Shown: positions 8,920 through 18,388 of the stretch, piece by piece
Numbering within the stretch: position 1 is the first letter of the stretch
How the letters are laid out: every line of letters begins with the position of its first letter
Source: Stramenopiles sp. TOSAG23-3
Taxonomy: Eukaryota; Sar
Reading direction: 5' to 3'
Assembly (NCBI GenBank): GCA_900128585.1
Contig: LT642189.1
Location: forward strand, 1 to 37,869
Length of the DNA stretch: 37,869 nt
The notes under the pieces: model-generated
Seen by the model: the letters and a program-made list of their open reading frames with translations, nothing else
Databases searched by the model: none
What the model was told of the DNA's origin: nothing
Translations under genes and position numbers: made by a program

Positions 8920-10387
8920 GTTTGGTTAATATGAATGTGTTGAACAAATGAGTTATCAAGATTGTAATAATTGTTTTTTAAGTTAAAAAGAAAGAAACAT
9001 TGCACCCGCAAAGCTCTTCGTTCTCTTTTCTCTCTCGCTTCCTATGCTTCATCTGATAGTTTCGATAAATAAGCTAGTTGATACAAAACATTCTTTAACA
9101 CCTTCCTACCTACCTGACTCTTGTTAAACTAAAAAATAATAGAATTCATCCGATTCCCTATGATGTAAGTACCTATTGTTTGTATACTTAACTTAGTTCT
9201 AAGGAGGAATGAATGTACACCACCCATCCATCATCAATATACAATAGTAGGGAATAGCAATAATAGAAATAGAAGAGAAGAGAAAAGAAAAGAAACAAGA
9301 CGACGACTGAAGAATTAAAAAGATAGAAGAGGAAGAGAAGGAAGGAAGGAAGAGAAGGAAGGAAGGAAGAAAGAAAGAAAGAAAGGAACAGAAGGAACAG
9401 AAGGAAGGAAGGAACAGAAGAGAAGAAAAGAGAAGAGAAAAGAGAAGAGAAAAGAGAAGAGAAGGAAGAAGCAAAGGAAGAGGGAAGATTTCGATTTCGA
9501 TTAATTGAATGGTGAAGGATAAAAGATATAGTTATTTATAATCTAGTATACAAACTATTACTATATAATATATTATTATTAGTACTATATATATATTATA
9601 TTATGTATTATAATGTCCTATTTAATTAATACAATATAAAAGTATAAAACTGACTTCAAAAGTATAAGTTGAGTCGTTTATTCTATTTTAAGGTAATAAT
9701 AGATAATATGTTATAATTATTATAATATACAGTATGTACTATAATTATAATTAATTGTTTATCTACTTAAATATATTGAATGGTTTATTTTAATACTACA
9801 TAGCATATAGATTCATTTAATTTTAATAAAATCTTTAAATTATTAAAAAAAGAAGAAGAAAGAAGAAGAGAAGAAGAATGATGGAGTATAGCTTAATGGA
9901 CTGAAATACTGAAATCCCTTCCTTACTATTCTATTGTTTAGTTTAAATAGAAGATTAATATTAATATCATTCTTCATCTTCGCTTCTTCTATAAATTCTT
10001 ATTTTTACATTCTTCTTCCTCTTCTTCTTTTTCTTCTTTCTCTTTCTTTTTTCTTTTTATTATTATTATTATCTTTTTTGTTTTTTGAGATGAGAGCTCT
10101 TCTTCTTCTATTTTATTATTATTATTTATTATTTATTAATAATAATAATCTCATTTTATAATCATCATCATCATCAAATATCAATGTCAACAATAATATC
10201 AATGTCTACTCAAATATATTTTACAACCCAACTATCTATCTCATTGTACATCACTACTACTTTCTGATATTATTTATTTATTCATTCATCCTTTTCAGAC
10301 TGTTGAACGTTGAACAACAGTTTGAGCAACCACACTCACTCACCATATACTTACTACCAACCACTAGCACCAACCACACACACCACC
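8920..10387. other. AT-rich divergent spacer between RPL7 and VPS26
   Basis: About 1.5 kb without a believable gene. It holds a long purine block at 9323-9488, stretches of almost pure A and T (9530-9860), a CT-rich block at 10008-10060 and TTA repeats. The short open frames here are low-complexity Phe, Leu and Ser strings. Promoters of both flanking genes must lie within it. Confidence 0.6.
9323..9488. repeat. Polypurine GGAA/GAGA/GAAA tract
   Basis: About 165 bases that are almost all purine on the plus strand, built of GGAA, GAAA, GGAACA and GAGAAAA units. It lies about 400 bases upstream of the RPL7 start and 900 bases upstream of VPS26. Confidence 0.9.
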
Positions 10388-11290
10388 ATGGCCTCGCTCT
10401 TTGGTTTTGGCCCCTCGGCCAAGGTAGAAATTGAGATGGACGGGGCGGACGCGCGGGAGAAAATCACCGTCGAGAACGGCCCGGAGAAGAACAAATCGGA
10501 GCTTCTTATATACAAAGCCGGGGATATCATTGAAGGCAAAATTAAAGTAGTCCTGCCGCCAGGAAAGAAACTTGAACATATTGGCATTCGTTTGGAAGTT
10601 ATCGGCCTTATCGATATGTACTACGACCGGTCGAACAGCACTGAGTTTTGCTCGCGCTGCTCGGAACTCTCCCCGGCCGGCGTCTTGACTAGCACGACTG
10701 AGTACGCCTTCTCGTTCGAAAACGTAAACATGCAATTCGAATCGTACAACGGCACGAACGTCCAATTGCGCTACTTCCTAAAGGCCACCATTACACGCAA
10801 CTATAGTTCAAACATAACCAAAGAACAGGACTTGTGGGTGCAAGGGATAGGGGAGCCGCCGGAGATTAACAACAACATAAAAATGGAAGTTGGGATTGAA
10901 GACTGCCTTCACATCGAGTTCGAATACGACAAGCAAAAGTACCACATGAAAGACTGCATTTTGGGGAAAATATACTTTTTGCTAGTACGAATCAAAATCA
11001 AGCACATGGAACTAGCGATTATTCGGCGCGAAACGGTCCCGGGGTCGAGTGGGAGCACGGCGAGCGACACCGTCACGAAGTTCGAGGTGATGGACGGGGC
11101 GCCCATCCGCGGGGAATCCATCCCGATCCGGCTGTTTTTGGACGGGTACGAAAACTTGACACCGACCTACAAGATGGTCAACAACAAGTTTTCGGTGCGC
11201 TACTATTTAAACCTGGTTCTGGTCGACGAGGAGGACAGGCGGTACTTCAAACAGCAAGAGATTATTATGTGGAGGCATCAAATTGGCTAA
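10388..11290 (+). CDS. VPS26: Retromer subunit VPS26
   Basis: An arrestin-fold subunit of the retromer cargo-recognition core, with VPS35 and VPS29, which sorts receptors from endosomes to the Golgi or plasma membrane. The ATG at 10388 follows a CACCACC context and gives a 300-residue protein. The frame is open further upstream, but the conserved protein begins [11 protein letters not shown]. Diagnostic blocks run through the sequence: [22 protein letters not shown], the near-invariant [63 protein letters not shown] and RRYFKQQEI. The long insertions or tails seen in some protist versions are absent. A CSRC motif in the N-terminal half is unusual for the family. The stop is followed by a GC hairpin. 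The gene converges on the mucin-like gene 230 bases away. Confidence 0.96.
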   Translation: MASLFGFGPSAKVEIEMDGADAREKITVENGPEKNKSELLIYKAGDIIEGKIKVVLPPGKKLEHIGIRLEVIGLIDMYYDRSNSTEFCSRCSELSPAGVLTSTTEYAFSFENVNMQFESYNGTNVQLRYFLKATITRNYSSNITKEQDLWVQGIGEPPEINNNIKMEVGIEDCLHIEFEYDKQKYHMKDCILGKIYFLLVRIKIKHMELAIIRRETVPGSSGSTASDTVTKFEVMDGAPIRGESIPIRLFLDGYENLTPTYKMVNNKFSVRYYLNLVLVDEEDRRYFKQQEIIMWRHQIG

Positions 11291-11310
11291 ACGTTTCGTG
11301 GTGGTGCAAA

Positions 11311-11355
11311 GGTTTGGTTGCTTTGCGCGCGCCGAGCCGGGCCGCGCACCAAGCC
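11311..11355 (+). other. GC-rich hairpin just downstream of VPS26
   Basis: Positions 11311-11318 pair with 11348-11355 (one G-T pair), and GCGCG at 11325-11329 pairs with CGCGC at 11343-11347. The structure starts about 20 bases after the stop codon and is followed by an A/T run. It could aid 3' end formation or mRNA stability. This is structural inference only. Confidence 0.35.
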
Positions 11356-11519
11356 ACCCTCCCGCGCGGTATAAAAATTTTAAAAAATATGTGCATTTAA
11401 GAACGTTCTAGTTATATTTCAATTCGTGCTTATGTAAAATGCATTTCATATTTACGTGCTCATACGCTTGGATTTTGCGTGGAACAAGAAACGCGGACAT
11501 TACTCTCGCCGGACTCCTC

Positions 11520-12062
11520 TCACTGGCCGTCGTACGCCATGTCCCCAAACTCAATCTCATCGGATTCCTCGTCGTCCCAGCCATCCCCTTCGTCGTCAAA
11601 AGGGTTGGAAACGGCCTGGGGCGCATCGTCGCCAGGGCCATCGTCAAAAGGGTTCTGAAGTTGCTCGGGGGCCGAGTTGCTGATATCGAGGGAAATTACT
11701 TCCGGCTCTATCGTGTCGTCGTCGTCGTAGCTTTTTGTAGGCTGCAGCATTCCCATGCCGTCCAGGGGGGCACTACTGGGCTTCTTTCCGGCCTTCTTCT
11801 TTTTGCTGCCTTCCGCGAACTGCGGGCTGGCGGCCATTCCCAGGGACGAAAACAAATCTTTGTTCGGCTCGGCATCCTCGGTAACGATCTTGATGCTTTT
11901 TCTATCCAACGACTTTCTTCCCTTCGAATTTCGTCGCGGTTTGCTGTCCTTGCGCTTTCCAGAAGAATTTACATTCAGTTTTAAGCGAACCTTCTCCTTA
12001 CGGACAGGGGCATTGCCCCCCCCCTTCGAATCCAGGGACTTCGGCGCCGCCCCCCCCACGGC
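11520..12062 (-). CDS. In-frame continuation of the mucin-like gene after a TGA
   Basis: These 180 sense codons lie directly downstream of, and in the same frame as, the stop codon of the membrane-protein gene. There is no ATG near the start; the first possible alternative start is a GTG at 12059. The product is Lys/Arg-rich first, then acidic. It carries two NPFDD motifs (NPF binds EH-domain endocytic proteins), a GDGWDDEE stretch and a short DLFSSLGMAA segment. Its composition continues the acidic, basic and Trp-Asp style of the cytosolic tail encoded before the TGA. I therefore infer that it is the rest of the same cytosolic tail, joined by readthrough, by unseen splicing, or after correction of sequence errors in the flanking G runs. 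It could also be a remnant after a recent nonsense mutation. Confidence 0.5.
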   Translation of the reverse strand, partial: AVGGAAPKSLDSKGGGNAPVRKEKVRLKLNVNSSGKRKDSKPRRNSKGRKSLDRKSIKIVTEDAEPNKDLFSSLGMAASPQFAEGSKKKKAGKKPSSAPLDGMGMLQPTKSYDDDDTIEPEVISLDISNSAPEQLQNPFDDGPGDDAPQAVSNPFDDEGDGWDDEESDEIEFGDMAYDGQ

Positions 12063-14216
12063 TCAAGCTTCGCTTCGCCCCGGAGCCCCCGTCTTTGCCC
12101 CCCCCCTGAATTTTTTTCTTTTTTCACCGCTTTCTTCTTCTCTTTCTTCGCGGTCTTTCTCCCCTTCTTCGCCGGGGAAATCGTCGACGTCGTCGTCGTC
12201 GTCGTCGTCGTCCCAGCCCCAACCCTCTTCCATGTCGTCGATCGCCTCCGCGTCGTTATCTACTAGGGTACTTTTGGCATTTTCGCCGGAGCTGTCCGAG
12301 CGTGGAACGGGGGAAAAATTGCCAGTGCCGTCGGTTAGGGGGCTCGTGGCTTTGCCCTTGCACATTTTTCTACAAAAGAAAAGGACTCCGGCAAGAACAA
12401 CAAAAAACAAAAATTGGACCTGGCTGTTGTCTTCGCAAACGTTTTCCACGACATCGCTGGTCCCGATTGCTTCACACGTACCCGTAAGGAAAAACAGGCC
12501 AGCAAACGGTGGCGTCCATTTGCAGTCTGCGCCAATACAAACTTCGCAGTTAGTAAGCAGGGGGCACGAGCCTGCCGATGGCGAGCTGTCTCCGTTAGAG
12601 TCCCCATCCCCCGTGTCGCCCCCTCCCCCGTCGCCTCCGTCAGCCTTGGTGCAGACGTACGTAAAAACGTCCCTCTTTGTCGCCCCCGTGCACGCATCGC
12701 AGTCGGGGCCACACGTCCCATCGCTGTTGCTGCAGAAGAAGCGCTTGCCGGTGGGGGAGGCTTTACAAGACTCTGCCGATGGTTGGACACATTTCTTGTC
12801 CACTTGCGAGGAACCAGCATACCCGTTCACGTTAAACGGCGCATTGCAGTCCGTTTCGCAGTTTGCGACGCACTTTTTTGGATCATCCTCTGAGTTACCC
12901 ATGTCACAAAAATAATTCTTTGTAATGTCTAATGTGCAGTCGTTTTGCGTGACCTCTGGTTTTGGCGTGGCGGGTTTTGGCGTGGCGGGTTTTGGCGTGG
13001 TCGCTTTGGGGGTCGTAGGTGCCGGTGTGGTCCCTGCCGCTGTTGTCGCCACCGGTTTCTTGGTGGTGGTGGTGGTGGTGGTGGGTCCCGGTGTGGTCGC
13101 TGCTGCCGTTTTCTTAGTGGTGGTGCTGGTGGGTCCCGGCGTGGTCGCTGCCGCTGCTTTCTTAGTGGTGGTGGTAGTCGGCTTTGCTGTCGTCGTCGTC
13201 GTACCGACAGCTTCATACGCCAGTATCGGGAGGTTCAGGGACGGTTGCCTGAGGCCTTGCTGGTTCACTTTAAAATACGGCTGAACTCCAGATTTCCGAG
13301 GTTGCCCATTTTTCAAGACAAACTTGAAATTAAAAAGTTTCTCCTTGCAGTAGTTGGGACAAGGAGGGTCGGGACAAGGAAAAGTGTCCTTGACCGTCAG
13401 CACCAATGACCCGGGAGTTTTAAACCATGCCGCTTTGTCCTTGAACAAAATATCAGAACCAGGCTGCTGCAAAGCCATCTGCGGATTGTCTGGGGTTTGG
13501 GTCATCGTCATGTTTTCTATCGTAACTGTGTCTCCCGGCTTCAGCGCAAGGCCAGATGGTTCACATTTCAACTGGACAGAGATAGTGTTGTCTTTTCCAC
13601 TCGTTTTTACACTTTCAGACACAAGAAGGTCCTTGAAGGAGACGGGGGCCATGGTCGTCGTCGTCGTCGGAGGCATTTTGGTAGTGGTGGTCGGCTTGGA
13701 CGTTGTCGTGGTGGCCGGCTTCGTCGTCGTGACTGCCGCCTGTCCGGCCTCGTTCGCGGTTAGAATATTTTCGCCGTCGGATACTTTATCATCCGCCAAG
13801 ATCTCCAACGTCGGCTTAACCCCGGGGTTCTCTGTCGCACTATTTTTCAGCTTTATCCTGAATCGAACCAGCTTGCCCGCCGTTACCTCATTGCTCAACG
13901 TAAGGGTAAGCTTTCCAAGCGCTTGGTCCCAGGCGCCCTTGCCCCCCTCAACGTCTCCACTGGGCACCTCGGAGCCATCGGAGCCTTTGTAATAAACCGG
14001 CAGATCGGCCGTGGTCGGGGTTTGCGTCTTGGTCAACCCTGAAATTACTATTGTCGTGTTGGCGGCCGTCACCTCTGAACGCAAGAATTCAAAAAACAGG
14101 GTATTTTCAGCGCCTTGAACCTTGCTCGATTCACCCGCAATAAACACACTTATACCTGCGTTAGCAAGGGAAGCTAACGCCATCAACAGCACACATCTCC
14201 ACGTAAATGCCACCAT
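12063..14216 (-). CDS. Mucin-like type I membrane protein with duplicated extracellular domain
   Basis: The first ATG of the frame (14214-14216) starts a clear signal peptide, cut near ANA-GIS at residue 20; 717 residues reach the TGA at 12063. Outside the cell there are two related beta-rich modules (about 21-155 and 195-340). They share the pattern LTKTQTP or MTQTP, then a SLVLT or KLTLT strand, then F-F-LKN and GV-P. Thr/Pro/Lys-rich mucin-like linkers follow each module and are likely heavily O-glycosylated. A cysteine-rich region (about 425-590) follows, then one membrane segment (about 597-615) and a cytosolic tail with EGWGWDDDDDDDD. The tail looks like a sorting signal, and NPF motifs follow beyond the TGA. 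The ligand is unknown; a surface adhesin or sorting receptor is possible. The Thr linkers are coded by GTG/GTC and 18-base tandem repeats. Confidence 0.75.
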   Translation of the reverse strand: MVAFTWRCVLLMALASLANAGISVFIAGESSKVQGAENTLFFEFLRSEVTAANTTIVISGLTKTQTPTTADLPVYYKGSDGSEVPSGDVEGGKGAWDQALGKLTLTLSNEVTAGKLVRFRIKLKNSATENPGVKPTLEILADDKVSDGENILTANEAGQAAVTTTKPATTTTSKPTTTTKMPPTTTTTMAPVSFKDLLVSESVKTSGKDNTISVQLKCEPSGLALKPGDTVTIENMTMTQTPDNPQMALQQPGSDILFKDKAAWFKTPGSLVLTVKDTFPCPDPPCPNYCKEKLFNFKFVLKNGQPRKSGVQPYFKVNQQGLRQPSLNLPILAYEAVGTTTTTAKPTTTTTKKAAAATTPGPTSTTTKKTAAATTPGPTTTTTTTKKPVATTAAGTTPAPTTPKATTPKPATPKPATPKPEVTQNDCTLDITKNYFCDMGNSEDDPKKCVANCETDCNAPFNVNGYAGSSQVDKKCVQPSAESCKASPTGKRFFCSNSDGTCGPDCDACTGATKRDVFTYVCTKADGGDGGGGDTGDGDSNGDSSPSAGSCPLLTNCEVCIGADCKWTPPFAGLFFLTGTCEAIGTSDVVENVCEDNSQVQFLFFVVLAGVLFFCRKMCKGKATSPLTDGTGNFSPVPRSDSSGENAKSTLVDNDAEAIDDMEEGWGWDDDDDDDDVDDFPGEEGEKDREEREEESGEKRKKFRGGAKTGAPGRSEA

Positions 14217-14585
14217 GTTCGCTCGGAGGGTCTTGCGGACGATTGTTGCAACCCTGGTCACTATTATTCTTCCCACAGTTCAAAATTGAAACGGCGAGAT
14301 AGAAAGTTTTGAAAGAAGGCAGCGTTACGTCACCAGAACCTCGGGGACTTCCACCTTGGGTGTGTTAATCAAATGCAGAAACGAAGACTAAATGCAAATA
14401 AATTCCGTATGACTGTATATAATCTTGCCTATTTGTTTTCTTAACTGTGTTTATTGAATACGGAATCGTTTCTATATTTTGGATTTATATTTACAGTATA
14501 CCATGGAATAATCAAACTCACAAAAACAACTATTCACAAAATCAACAAAATATTTTATTATTATTTTTTATTATTATTATTAGTA

Positions 14586-14735
14586 GAGAAGAATAGAGAG
14601 GGAGGACGGAGGGAGGGAGGACGGAAGAGGAAGGATGAAAGAAGAAAGAAGAAAGAAGAAAGAAAGAAGAAGAAAGAAAGAAAGAAGAAAGAAGAAAGAA
14701 GAAAGAAGAAAGAAAGAAGAAAGAAAGAGAAGAGG
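14586..14735. repeat. Polypurine GAAA/GGGA tract
   Basis: About 150 bases, nearly all purine on the plus strand, with GAAAGAA units dominating the second half. It gives rise to meaningless Lys/Glu/Arg-rich open frames. Confidence 0.9.
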
Positions 14736-15027
14736 CTTTTTTTTGTTTTATATTCCTTCTTCTTACTGTACTGTATTATTATTATTTTTATTTTAAATTA
14801 TAGTTTGTGATAATAGCGCTAACTGGAGGAGTGTGTTATTGTACTTTCTAGTTTATATTTTGTATTCTACTATATCCCTACCTATCTGTACATTTACTTA
14901 TAAGAATAGGGTTTTAAAACTATTATAAAGAATAGAGAAAGAAGAAGAAGAAGAATGAGAGGTTTGTTTTCTATAAATCTCTAATAAAATATAAATATCT
15001 CATCTCCTCTCCGTCTTCCTTCTTCCT

Positions 15028-15106
15028 CCTTCCTTCCTTCCTTCCTTCCTTCCTTCCTTCCTTCCTTCCTTCCTTCCTTCCTTCCTTCCTTCCTTCCTTC
15101 CTTCCT
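15028..15106. repeat. TTCC tetranucleotide microsatellite, about 20 copies
   Basis: An unbroken run of TTCC units over about 79 bases, about 320 bases upstream of the S1P start. The copy number is likely to vary between individuals. Confidence 0.95.
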
Positions 15107-15427
15107 CCCCTTCTTCTTCTCACTTTTACTCGTCGTTGGAATGAGCCGCCGCCGTGGTGTGTTGTTACCAAGGTAGAAGTAAAAAAATATAATAGTTCTT
15201 ATTAAATTATTATTGCGAATTGATTTTCTTGTTTTAACATGTACAGAATTATTACCTCCAAATGTAAACGAAGAGAAGTAAAGTATACGTGTGTGTGGTA
15301 AACTGTTTGTTCCTGTGGATTGGTCAAGGTTGTGGGTAACTGTTTCGTTTTTTGCCAAAGCATTCTCTTTTAAAGAAAGAGCGAACGTTGGTGTTTCTTC
15401 GCGTGCCCCCCAGCCAGCCAGCCAGCC

Positions 15428-18388
15428 ATGAGGCCCTCCCTTTTCCTGGAGCTTGTGTTGGTGCTTGCTTTGGGTTTTCTGGGGGTTATTTACGTTCGGG
15501 CAGACGCCTCTCGAGATATTGTCCCGACGTTGTCTACCACAAACCAATACATTGTGTCATTTCACGACTATCACGACGTCGATCGCCACGAGACTATTCT
15601 TGCGGGCATACTAGGCTCTCAGAGCAACGGGGCGTGGCAGCACGTTCCAAGAAAGAACTTGGCAACCAAAGCCTTCCCCAGCGATTTTGCTTTGGTGTTT
15701 CTCGGGAGGTTGGAATCGCAGGCAAAGAAGTTGCTGGCGCACCACATCGTGAAACGGGTCTCGGCCGAACAAAAGTATTCGGGAAAACCCGCTGCCCCGC
15801 AGCACAAAAATAGACGAGCGCAGTTCGGGAGGGCCTCCCTTGGCCTGTCGTGGTCCCGTTCCGTGAGAGACGGCGCGACGGCAGGGGCGTTTCGGCAAAC
15901 TTCACGGCGGCCCGAGACGTACAGCTTCAACAAATTTCGCGCCCCCCCGTTTCCATTTGCCACCGACCCCTGGGATGGCAAAAGGGGGGCTCTCCACGAC
16001 TCGGGAAGTAACCAACGCCGGACCCTAAAGTTTGGGTGGGGGGATTCGAAGGAAAACCTCTTCAAGGCGCACAAAGATTTTGCGGGCGACATAACGGGTG
16101 CATTCCACGCGTCGAAAATATGGAAGGCTGGCTTCAAAGGCAAAGGCATCAGGGTGGCCGTTTTTGATACGGGTGTGAAAAAGAACCACCCCCACTTTGA
16201 AGATGTAGAAGAGCGGACAAACTGGACCGATGAGCCAAGCCTCGGAGACGGGTTAGGCCACGGGAGTTTCGTCGCCGGAATCATAGCGAGCAGCAAAGAG
16301 TGCCTTGGGTTCGCCCCGGAGGCAAGCATTTTCACGTACCGGGTGTTTACCGACGGGCAAGTTTCGTTCACGTCGTGGTTTTTGGATGCGTTTAATTACG
16401 CAATTTTTCGGGACATGGACATTTTGAACCTGAGCATTGGGGGGCCGGACCACTTGGACATACCGTTTTACGAAAAAGTCCGGGAGCTCGCGGCGCACCA
16501 AGTCGTTGTCGTGTCTGCCATCGGGAACGACGGCCCGCTGTGGGGCACGTTGAACAGCCCTGCCGACCAGCCCTCGGTGCTGGGCGTGGGGGGGGTCGAC
16601 AATTACTTCGACATGGCATCGTTTGCCTCAAGGGGCATGACTACGTGGGAGCTACCGGAGGGGTACGGTCGGGTGAAACCCGACGTGGTCTCTTTTGCAG
16701 CGGGCCTTCGGGGATCCGCGATCAATGGCGGGTGCAGACGGTTGGGTGGAACGAGCGTTGCCTCGCCCGTGATTGCTGGTGCGGTGACCCTGCTGGCAAG
16801 CGTCTTTCCCAAAGAAAAGCGCAAGGCTTTGATAAACCCCGCGACGATCAAGCAGATAATCGTCGAGTCCGCGGTGCCCATAAAGGTCGAGGGGAAGCAC
16901 ACGGCGAGCATCTATGAGCAAGGGGCAGGCCTGCTAAATTTAGAGGGCGCGTTTGAGCTGGCGAAAAAGGCTTCCCCCCGACCCAGCCTGCACCCTTCCA
17001 AAATGGACATGACCGATTGTAACTACATGTGGCCTTTCTGCCAGCAAGACGTTTATGCCCACGCTATACCAACCATCTTTAACTTTACGCTGCTGAACGG
17101 TATGGGCGTCGTCGGGAAAGTAACGGAGTCCAAGTTTACCCCGACCACGAACGGGGAACATTTGAACGTTAAAATAACCCATTCTGATGTTGTATGGCCT
17201 TGGGTGGGTCACGTTGCCGTCCACATGACGGTGCCCGCGTCCTCGAGCAAGTGGAGTGGAATAGTTGAGGGAACACTAAGCGTTGTGGTGGAATCGCCGC
17301 CGCCGATAGGGTCACCGGAAGGGACCGACCCGCTCCAGAAGACGGCGACGGCACTGCTAAAAGTGCGGGTGCAGCCAACTCCATTGCGAAGCAAACGGAT
17401 ATTGTGGGACCAGTTCCATAATGTGAGGTATCCTGCAGGATTCTTCCCTCGTGACAATTTGGACGACAACGACGAACAGTTGGATTGGCACGGGGACCAC
17501 CCTCATACTAATTTTCACGGCCTGTACGATACTTTGCGGGGCGCAGGGTATTACTTGGAAGTTCTTGGCAAAGACTTTACCTGCTTTGACGCCGAGAACT
17601 ACGGGACGTTGCTGATTGTAGACGCGGAAGAAGAGTATTTTCCAGAGGAGCTGAAAAAGCTGGAAACGGACGTAAAGCGGCACGGCCTCAATATTATTGT
17701 TTTTGCCGACTGGTACAACGAAGACGTTCTGAAGAAAGTCAGATTTTTTGACGAGAACACCCGGGAATTTTGGACGGCCTCGACAGGTGGTGCGAACATT
17801 CCGGCAATTAACGATCTTCTGCGCCCGTACAATATCGCTTTTGGCAATCGCGTTTTGAAAGGCGATTTTGCGGATTCCCACGGCAAACGAAAAGTACGGT
17901 TCGTTTCGGGGAATGCCATTTCTATTTTTCCGAAGACTGGGAAAACGTTCAAGAAGTCAATGGCGGACTACGGCAGCAGTTTTTTGAACAGGGGGTCGCA
18001 CAACGTAGACGTCCACATAATGGGAATTACACAAGTCCTCCCGAAAGCCGCCGATGGAGAAAGCAGCAACGCCGGAAGGATCGCTGTGTACGGAGACTCG
18101 AACTGTTTAGATAGCAACCACATGCGTGGTGGGGACTGTTACTGGCTTTTAAAAAGCATGCTTTCGTACACGATGGAGAACCAGGTAGACGACACGTTGG
18201 CCGCGATGCTTCAAAGCGTATCGGAGTTAGAATCAAGTGCCCCGTCGTCCCAGATAGACATTTTTATGGACAAAAATGCCGGCCCAGTACCAAAGCGAAT
18301 GCCCGATAGCGAAGTTCAAATGAAGAAGCACTCAAAAGTCTTGGGGGGGGGGAAGAGGCCGAAGTGTTTAAAAGGAAATGGCCAGTAA
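15428..18388 (+). CDS. MBTPS1: Site-1 protease (S1P/SKI-1, membrane-bound transcription factor peptidase), subtilase
   Basis: A Golgi/ER subtilisin-like protease. In animals it cleaves SREBP, ATF6 and GlcNAc-1-phosphotransferase precursors on the lumenal side after R-x-(hydrophobic)-L/K. The protein has 986 residues. A signal peptide (1-25) precedes a prodomain (to about 201), which ends in RRTLK, a good match to an S1P self-cleavage site. The catalytic triad is D247 (AVFDTG), H278 (GLGHGSF) and S443 (GGTSVASP), with oxyanion N367 (SAIGNDGP). The spacing D-H 31 and H-S 165 equals human S1P. Strong S1P-only blocks extend through the C-terminal domains (YMWPFC, LWPW-like VVWPW, LDWHGDHPHTNF, VDAEEEYFPEEL, ADWYNEDV, TGGANIPA, YGDSNCLD). 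After about residue 910 the match ends. The tail is hydrophilic with no membrane segment, unlike animal and plant S1P. A run of 10 G at 18343-18352 near the end could hide a frameshift. Confidence 0.96.
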   Translation: MRPSLFLELVLVLALGFLGVIYVRADASRDIVPTLSTTNQYIVSFHDYHDVDRHETILAGILGSQSNGAWQHVPRKNLATKAFPSDFALVFLGRLESQAKKLLAHHIVKRVSAEQKYSGKPAAPQHKNRRAQFGRASLGLSWSRSVRDGATAGAFRQTSRRPETYSFNKFRAPPFPFATDPWDGKRGALHDSGSNQRRTLKFGWGDSKENLFKAHKDFAGDITGAFHASKIWKAGFKGKGIRVAVFDTGVKKNHPHFEDVEERTNWTDEPSLGDGLGHGSFVAGIIASSKECLGFAPEASIFTYRVFTDGQVSFTSWFLDAFNYAIFRDMDILNLSIGGPDHLDIPFYEKVRELAAHQVVVVSAIGNDGPLWGTLNSPADQPSVLGVGGVDNYFDMASFASRGMTTWELPEGYGRVKPDVVSFAAGLRGSAINGGCRRLGGTSVASPVIAGAVTLLASVFPKEKRKALINPATIKQIIVESAVPIKVEGKHTASIYEQGAGLLNLEGAFELAKKASPRPSLHPSKMDMTDCNYMWPFCQQDVYAHAIPTIFNFTLLNGMGVVGKVTESKFTPTTNGEHLNVKITHSDVVWPWVGHVAVHMTVPASSSKWSGIVEGTLSVVVESPPPIGSPEGTDPLQKTATALLKVRVQPTPLRSKRILWDQFHNVRYPAGFFPRDNLDDNDEQLDWHGDHPHTNFHGLYDTLRGAGYYLEVLGKDFTCFDAENYGTLLIVDAEEEYFPEELKKLETDVKRHGLNIIVFADWYNEDVLKKVRFFDENTREFWTASTGGANIPAINDLLRPYNIAFGNRVLKGDFADSHGKRKVRFVSGNAISIFPKTGKTFKKSMADYGSSFLNRGSHNVDVHIMGITQVLPKAADGESSNAGRIAVYGDSNCLDSNHMRGGDCYWLLKSMLSYTMENQVDDTLAAMLQSVSELESSAPSSQIDIFMDKNAGPVPKRMPDSEVQMKKHSKVLGGGKRPKCLKGNGQ

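Larger units (their letters stand above)
14217..15427. other. Divergent spacer between the mucin-like gene and S1P
   Basis: About 1.2 kb, AT-rich, with a long purine tract at 14586-14735 and a TTCC repeat at 15028-15106. A CRE-like TTACGTCA octamer lies at 14325-14332, 109 bases upstream of the mucin-like start codon, and the same octamer precedes CSN7. I see no gene here. Confidence 0.55.

Noticed and set aside
12063-12065. TGA as a sense codon (reassigned code)
   Set aside because: At least four other genes in the window end naturally in TGA, at the expected end of their families or frames.
15028-15106. TTCC repeat as a CRISPR-like array
   Set aside because: A simple tetranucleotide repeat with no spacers, in a eukaryotic context.
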